From: Puniceibacterium sp. IMCC21224 | Lineage (GTDB): Bacteria; Pseudomonadota; Alphaproteobacteria; Rhodobacterales; Rhodobacteraceae | Direction of reading: 5' to 3' | NCBI RefSeq assembly: GCF_001038505.1 | Contig: NZ_LDPY01000001.1 | Location: forward strand, 3,286,001-3,350,000 | Length of the DNA stretch: 64,000 nt | Shown: piece by piece, positions 59,305 through 64,000 of the stretch | Position numbering within the stretch: the stretch's first letter is position 1 | Layout: every line of letters begins with the position of its first letter | The notes under the pieces: generated by a model | Seen by the model: only the letters and a program-made list of their open reading frames with translations | Databases searched by the model: none | What the model was told of the DNA's origin: nothing | Made by a program: the position numbers and the translations under genes

Positions 59305-60057
59305 CTAGGTCAGCCGCGCCAAAGCGCCGCGCAGATCCGCCACCAGTGCCTCGCGCGGGCGACCGGTTCGGTCAGACAGCCGTTTCAGACCAAAATGCAC
59401 ATGCGCCATTTCCTGATAATAGCTTGTGTAGGCGTAATTTGTCGCCGCTCCAGCCGCCGCTCCAATGATCGGAATTGTCTGCGTGGCGAGTTTCTGCCCC
59501 ATAACTGTTGCCAGTCGCGGTGCGATCCGTGCAATCAGCCCGTGCACGGTTGTTCCCGTCAGGGTCACGCGGGCCGATAGGAATGCCATATCGGCGCCGT
59601 CGTCACCCGCCAAAGGTCCGGCAGATCCAAAGACCAGCAGACATTCCTTTTGCACGTCGCTGTCATCGGGATCAAAGCCATATTCGGCAGCGACCCCCTG
59701 AATTGCACGCAACAGCACAGTTGTCGTCACCGGCAGTTCGGCCAACGCACCAGGCAAACCTCCCGCACCGCCTGCGGCCCCCATAGCTGTGGCGAGCAAG
59801 GTGTTCAGCCATCCCTTCTGATCCGGAACCACTCCACGCGACTGCGCAGCCGCGCGCAACGCCAGCTCTAGCGCGCGGGTTGTGGCATCTTCGAGCCGGG
59901 ATTTGACCTTGTCGGGCAACCGCTCCAACAAGTTCTCGGCTTGCCCGCCAACAAAATTCAGCACTTGCAACCCGACCCCACCCGCCGCGCGATGCCGACG
60001 CGCAAGGGTGTCCAGTTCGCGGTCCAGATCCATTTCTACAAGCCCGGTGCCGATCAT
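59305..60057 (-). CDS. EcsC family protein
   Basis: 250 residues. The EcsC-like core includes AGGAGGLPGALAELPVTTTVLLRAIQGVAAEYG and a glycine-rich hydrophobic stretch that would sit at the membrane. EcsC in Bacillus is linked to an ABC transporter but its activity is unknown. No exporter lies beside it here. Confidence 0.83.
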   Translation of the reverse strand: MIGTGLVEMDLDRELDTLARRHRAAGGVGLQVLNFVGGQAENLLERLPDKVKSRLEDATTRALELALRAAAQSRGVVPDQKGWLNTLLATAMGAAGGAGGLPGALAELPVTTTVLLRAIQGVAAEYGFDPDDSDVQKECLLVFGSAGPLAGDDGADMAFLSARVTLTGTTVHGLIARIAPRLATVMGQKLATQTIPIIGAAAGAATNYAYTSYYQEMAHVHFGLKRLSDRTGRPREALVADLRGALARLT

Positions 60058-60105
60058 GTGTCCCCTCCTGATGCTGATTTCTAGATGGGTTTCCCCCGCA
60101 GGAAA

Positions 60106-60606
60106 TCAAGCAAAGCGGGTTACGGGGCCGGTGACACCCACCCACCCGCCGGGAGTCAGCTCATAGCCCAGAACCCGATCCGGGTTGGTCGGTGATGGCA
60201 TCTCGACCTGTGACAACAACCTGAACCCAAAGCGCTGATAGTAGGGCAGATCACCGACCAGCAGCACCCGATCCCACTGCCGCGCCGCATCGGCCAGCGA
60301 ATCGCGGATCAGCGCCCCCCCTAACCCTTCGCCCTGCGCCGTCGGATGAACCGCAACCGGCCCCAGCAGCAGCGCCGGTGCGCCGCCGACCCGTACCGGC
60401 CAGTAGCGGATCGCACCGCCAAGGATACCCTGGTCGTCGCGCGCAATCACGCTGAGTCCGGGCACAGGCGGCACGTCATCGCGCAATCGATAGGACGACA
60501 GCGCCGTGCGACCCGGTGCAAAACACAGGTCATACAGCGCCTCTACGTCCCACCAATCCTTGGCAGTTTCTTTTTTCAGCGTGAACAAGGGGCTGACCTC
60601 GTGCAT
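60106..60606 (-). CDS. GNAT family N-acetyltransferase
   Basis: 166 residues from ATG 60606 (MHEVSPLFTL); the open frame starts 42 bp earlier at a less typical codon. The acetyl-CoA motif A is VHPTAQGEGLGGALIRDSL, preceded by LLLGPVAV. YhbS-like. The acetyl acceptor is unknown. Confidence 0.8.
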   Translation of the reverse strand: MHEVSPLFTLKKETAKDWWDVEALYDLCFAPGRTALSSYRLRDDVPPVPGLSVIARDDQGILGGAIRYWPVRVGGAPALLLGPVAVHPTAQGEGLGGALIRDSLADAARQWDRVLLVGDLPYYQRFGFRLLSQVEMPSPTNPDRVLGYELTPGGWVGVTGPVTRFA

Positions 60607-60665
60607 TCGGGTGCAAACCGGCCTATCACGGCGACTAGTGACGCGCAAACAAAGGAATTTCCCCG

Positions 60666-61274
60666 ATGTTCTATCGCCCCGAGGATGGCCATGGCCTGCC
60701 CCACAACCCGTTCAACGCGATCGTAACACCCCGCCCTATCGGCTGGATTTCGACGCGCGGGCGGGATGGGTCGGACAATCTGGCACCCTATTCCTTTTTC
60801 AACGCAGTGGCTTACGTGCCGCCGCAAGTCATGTTCGCCTCAACCAGCGCCAAGCCAGATCGCGACGGGACCAAGGACAGCGTCGCAAATATTCGCGAAA
60901 CCGGTGTCTTTTGCGTCAACATTGTGGAATATGCGATGCGCGACGCGATGAACCAAACCTCGGGACCGTGGCCGCGCGAAACCGATGAATTCGGCGTTGC
61001 CGGGCTGGAAAAGCTCGACTGTGAAACCATCGCTTGCAGCCGCGTGGCAGGCACCCCGGCGGCGCTGGAATGCAAACTGACCCAGATCTTGCAACTGCCC
61101 GGGGAAACTAACTTCGTCGTTTTTGGCGAAGTGACGGGTGTGCATATGCGCGACGATTGCCTTGTCGATGGGCAGCTGGATGTGACGCGTTTCCAGCCAT
61201 TGACCCGGCTTGGCTACCGCGATTATGCCCGCATCACCGACGTGTTCAGTCTGGCGCGGCCCGGGGAAAAATGA
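60666..61274 (+). CDS. Flavin reductase family protein
   Basis: 202-residue FMN-binding split-barrel protein. Motifs: TPRPIGWISTRG and NLAPYSFFNAVAYVPP, typical of the flavin reductase-like group. It may supply reduced flavin or reduce a small substrate. The start at 60666 has AAAGGAA upstream. A strong hairpin follows at 61283. Confidence 0.87.
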   Translation: MFYRPEDGHGLPHNPFNAIVTPRPIGWISTRGRDGSDNLAPYSFFNAVAYVPPQVMFASTSAKPDRDGTKDSVANIRETGVFCVNIVEYAMRDAMNQTSGPWPRETDEFGVAGLEKLDCETIACSRVAGTPAALECKLTQILQLPGETNFVVFGEVTGVHMRDDCLVDGQLDVTRFQPLTRLGYRDYARITDVFSLARPGEK

Positions 61275-61282
61275 ACGCCGGA

Positions 61283-61325
61283 CGCCCGTCCAGCCATCGC
61301 GCGACGCCAGATGGCTGGACGGGCG
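61283..61325 (+). terminator. Perfect 16-bp hairpin after the flavin reductase gene
   Basis: CGCCCGTCCAGCCATC at 61283-61298 and its complement at 61310-61325, with an 11-nt loop. There is no T-run. It is unusually long and perfect, and could be a terminator or a structured RNA. Confidence 0.55.
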
Positions 61326-61441
61326 CCTCGGTGCGATATACTATCGGCAGGCCCGCAATATCGCGGCCAATGATGGAGGGTGTTGTGATCGGTCTCGTCT
61401 GAATCAAAACCTGTTTTGATCCACAGACCAAGGAGGCATTC

Positions 61442-62089
61442 ATGCATCCGTCACTGCCTGACGCGCGGCGCGCGCATCCCATCACCCTGCCCAGCGGGAC
61501 ACCCCATCGCGGCACGGTTTTTCTGAACAATGTGATAAATCACCCCCGGATCAGTGTAGGGGATTACAGCTATGCCTCGGACTTTGACCCACCGCCACCC
61601 GACGGCTGGGCGGCGCGTTTGGCACCCTATCAGTTTGACTTTGCGCAGGATTACCTGCGAATCGGTGCATTCTGCCAGATTGCCCACGGCGCACGCTTTG
61701 TTGGCGCATCGGCCAATCACGACACCCGCAGCCTGACCACCTTTCCATTTCCGGTTTTTGATCCATCCACCATGCTTGGCTACCAGCCCGACACCCGTGA
61801 TACGATCGTCGGCAACGATGTCTGGCTGGGATACAATGCATTGATAATGGCGGGGGCGCGAATCGGTAACGGAGTCATAGTTGGCGCCGGCTCAGTGGTG
61901 CGCGGCGTGATCCCGGACTATGCAGTGGTTGCCGGGAATCCCGCCCGCGTGGTGCGAATGCGCTTTTCCGACACGGAAATCGCCACGCTGAACCAGATCG
62001 CATGGTGGAACTGGCCCGCACACAGATTGTCCGACGCCATCGCTGCGTTGCAGAGCAATGATATCGACGCATTGACGGCCCTGGCCTAA
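61442..62089 (+). CDS. CatB-related O-acetyltransferase
   Basis: 215-residue left-handed beta-helix (hexapeptide repeat) acetyltransferase. The repeats are clear near IVGNDVWLGYNALIMAGARIGNGVIVGAGSVV, and the N-terminal YSYASDFDPPP and SANHDTRS match CatB/xenobiotic acetyltransferases. It uses acetyl-CoA; the acceptor could be an antibiotic or a sugar and is not known. AAGGAGG precedes the start. Confidence 0.87.
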   Translation: MHPSLPDARRAHPITLPSGTPHRGTVFLNNVINHPRISVGDYSYASDFDPPPPDGWAARLAPYQFDFAQDYLRIGAFCQIAHGARFVGASANHDTRSLTTFPFPVFDPSTMLGYQPDTRDTIVGNDVWLGYNALIMAGARIGNGVIVGAGSVVRGVIPDYAVVAGNPARVVRMRFSDTEIATLNQIAWWNWPAHRLSDAIAALQSNDIDALTALA

Positions 62090-62149
62090 CGCGATCCTCA
62101 TACGGCGTAGAAACGGGGGCCACCTGTCAAAGGCGGCGCCCGCGCGTAA

Positions 62150-63727
62150 TCAATGTCCGCCCAGAATCCCGGTACGCACGCCATAATTGACGGCCAGTGC
62201 GTAATCCGGGTCATCGTCACTGTCGATCACAAGGTGCCCGGCCTTCTTTAACAGGCGGTGGCAATCGCGCGACAGATGACGCAACTGCACCCGTTTGCCC
62301 TGCGCCTCGTATTTTGTTGCCAGTGCTTCGATCGCTTGAAGTGCAGATTGATCCACCACCCGGCTGTCGGCAAAGTCGACAATCACTGTCTGCGGATCCT
62401 CTTCGGGATTAAAGAGTTCCGAAAAACCTTCGGCCGAGCCAAAGAACAGCGGTCCCTGGATCTGATAAACCTTGGCCCCTTCAGGCGTGGCATAGGTTTT
62501 GGCGTGGATGCGGCGGGCGTTGTTCCACGCATAAGCGAGCGCCGAGACGATGACGCCGACAACCACGGCAACGGCCAGGTCTTCGAGCACAGTCACAACC
62601 GTGACCAGAAGGATCACAAAGGCATCCATTTTGGGCACCCGCGCCAGAATGGTCAGCGAATTCCACGCGAATGTACCGATCACCACCATGAACATCACGC
62701 CGACCAATGCGGCCAGCGGGATCAGTTCGATCATTGGTGAGGCGAACAAGATAAAGGTCAGCAGAAACAGTGCCGCTGCGATGCCAGCCACCCGCGTCCG
62801 GCCGCCGGATTTCACGTTGATCATCGACTGCCCGATCATCGCGCAACCGCCCATACCGCCAAAAAACCCGGTGACGGTGTTCGCGATGCCCTGCGCCACA
62901 CATTCCTGCGACGCGCCACCGCGCGTACCGGTCATTTCCCCCACCAGATTCAGCGTCAGCAGCGATTCAATCAGTCCGATCGCCGCAAGGATCACCGCAT
63001 ATGGCAGGACAATCTGGAAGGTCTCAAAATTGAGCGGCACCGTCGGGATGTGAAACGCCGGCAGTCCGCCCTGAATCGAAGCAAGATCGCCAACGCGCGG
63101 CACGTCGATGCCAAAGCCGATCACAATAGCCGCGACGATCCCGATACCCGCCAGCGGCGCAGGCACCACGCGGGTGAATTTCGGCAACGCCCAGATGATC
63201 GCCATGGTCAGCGCCACCAGCCCGAGCATAAGGGCAAGCGGCATCCCGGACAGCCATTCACCGCCGCCAACGCCATGGCCGGTCTCGACCATCGTCCCGG
63301 GCACCTTGAACTGCGACATCTGCGCCAGAAAAATCACAATCGCCAGTCCGTTGACAAAACCCAGCATCACCGGATGCGGCACCAGTCGGATAAATTTACC
63401 CCAGCCCAGCGCCCCTGCCGAGATCTGCAACAGCCCCATCAGCACCACCGTCGCAAACAGGTATTCCACCCCATGCTGCGCCACGAGTGCCACCATGACC
63501 ACCGCCAGTGCCCCCGTCGCGCCCGAGATCATCCCCGGTCGCCCGCCGATCAGCGCTGTGATCAGCCCCACCAGAAACGCCGCATACAGACCGACCAGCG
63601 GATGCACCCCCGCGACAAAGGCAAATGCCACCGCTTCGGGCACCAGCGCGAGCGCCACAGTCAAGCCCGACAGCAGTTCGATCCGCAGGCGGGCGGGTGT
63701 CAACCGTTCAGTCGGAATCAGGTTCAT
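62150..63727 (-). CDS. SulP family anion transporter
   Basis: 525 residues from ATG 63727. About 11-12 membrane segments are followed by a C-terminal STAS domain (VDFADSRVVDQSALQAIEAL). Family motif: ALVPEAVAFAFVAGVHPLVGLYAAF. SulP carriers import sulfate, bicarbonate or dicarboxylates. An upstream in-frame start at 63844 would add 39 basic, less typical residues. Confidence 0.88.
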   Translation of the reverse strand: MNLIPTERLTPARLRIELLSGLTVALALVPEAVAFAFVAGVHPLVGLYAAFLVGLITALIGGRPGMISGATGALAVVMVALVAQHGVEYLFATVVLMGLLQISAGALGWGKFIRLVPHPVMLGFVNGLAIVIFLAQMSQFKVPGTMVETGHGVGGGEWLSGMPLALMLGLVALTMAIIWALPKFTRVVPAPLAGIGIVAAIVIGFGIDVPRVGDLASIQGGLPAFHIPTVPLNFETFQIVLPYAVILAAIGLIESLLTLNLVGEMTGTRGGASQECVAQGIANTVTGFFGGMGGCAMIGQSMINVKSGGRTRVAGIAAALFLLTFILFASPMIELIPLAALVGVMFMVVIGTFAWNSLTILARVPKMDAFVILLVTVVTVLEDLAVAVVVGVIVSALAYAWNNARRIHAKTYATPEGAKVYQIQGPLFFGSAEGFSELFNPEEDPQTVIVDFADSRVVDQSALQAIEALATKYEAQGKRVQLRHLSRDCHRLLKKAGHLVIDSDDDPDYALAVNYGVRTGILGGH

Positions 63728-63930
63728 TTCGGGCAATGTGAGGCGTTTGGCGAAATTCGCCAGGCTGGTCTTTGGCAAGATCGAAGATCCTTTTAAGGCT
63801 TTTGCGCATTTTGGCGTTTGCACGCTGATACTGCAGCGCAGCATAAATTGCCACCCTCGCAGACAAGGACGTAGGGTTGAGCCGCGCTCATAGCAGGTTC
63901 TGCGCGAAAGGCACGGGATTCCTGTGTAGC

Positions 63931-64000
63931 CTATCCGTTGCGCGATGTCGCCGTTGCGCGCACGGTCGCACCAGCGTTGCGCAATGCCTGCGCGCGGGGC
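63931..64000 (-). CDS. Possible C-terminal end of a gene running off the window
   Basis: A minus-strand frame is open from base 64000 to a TAG at 63933-63931 and ends RNAGATVRATATSRNG. The composition looks coding-like, but only 22 codons are visible and no family can be named. It is a weak call. Confidence 0.25.
   Translation of the reverse strand, partial: PRAQALRNAGATVRATATSRNG

Overview
The window is GC-rich alphaproteobacterial chromosome, most like a Rhodobacteraceae/Roseobacter-group genome. The case rests on gene content: several TRAP and peptide-type ABC uptake operons each paired with a LysR regulator, sulfonate-type enzymes, the lysC-ptsP pair, and densely packed genes with ATGA or TGATG overlaps. 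No rRNA, tRNA, CRISPR array or intact insertion sequence was seen. The one mobile-element trace is an IS66 transposase remnant near 43.7-43.9 kb.

Region 1 (1-14.5 kb) is a sugar-acid block. A plus-strand four-gene chain (L-idonate-type dehydrogenase, LysE-type exporter, GlcD-type FAD oxidase, DenD-type epimerase-fold dehydrogenase) converges on a minus-strand operon. That operon holds a DUF1537 kinase (OiaK-like), a RuBisCO-like protein (OiaX-like) and a 2-hydroxyacid dehydrogenase. A FadR-type regulator, an ApnO-like oxidoisomerase and an SMP-30 lactonase follow. ApnO, OiaK and OiaX together match the known D-apionate route through 3-oxo-isoapionate and its 4-phosphate to L-erythrulose 1-phosphate. 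An identical 15-bp sequence in front of the oiaK/regulator and apnO/lactonase pairs, plus a related palindrome before the hydroxyacid dehydrogenase, suggests one regulon. A TRAP operon with a Pro-1 tautomerase-like protein and a hydrolase lies alongside.

Region 2 (14.6-23.3 kb) has a LysR gene, a peptide-type ABC importer with a fused double ATPase, a PurB-superfamily lyase and a second LysR gene preceded by a small leader-like frame. Region 3 (23.4-28.2 kb) is housekeeping: nadK, glyA, a CsbD-like protein, a CreA-like protein overlapping an unannotated 24-residue membrane peptide, and a YbfF-like esterase.

Region 4 (28.4-32.5 kb) is a LysR-controlled trio: an HpsN-like dehydrogenase, a CuyA/D-cysteine desulfhydrase-family enzyme and an Asp/Glu-racemase-family protein. 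It is a good candidate for organosulfonate (DHPS/cysteate) use. Region 5 (32.6-43.5 kb) holds a lipoprotein, an Ala-rich uncharacterised protein, lepA, ettA, the divergent katG/oxyR pair and a glycosyltransferase.

Region 6 (43.7-49.2 kb) is a purine-ureide module: uraD, a TRAP transporter and a hydantoin/allantoin-racemase-family protein that lacks both catalytic cysteines, with a divergent LysR gene and a clear palindromic LysR box. Region 7 (49.3-64 kb) is mixed: Rrf2 regulator/methyltransferase, SDR/AraC, WaaA-like transferase, DUF1178, SDR, lysC-ptsP, EcsC, GNAT, flavin reductase, CatB-type acetyltransferase and a SulP transporter. The function calls are family-level readings from sequence motifs; no database search was run.
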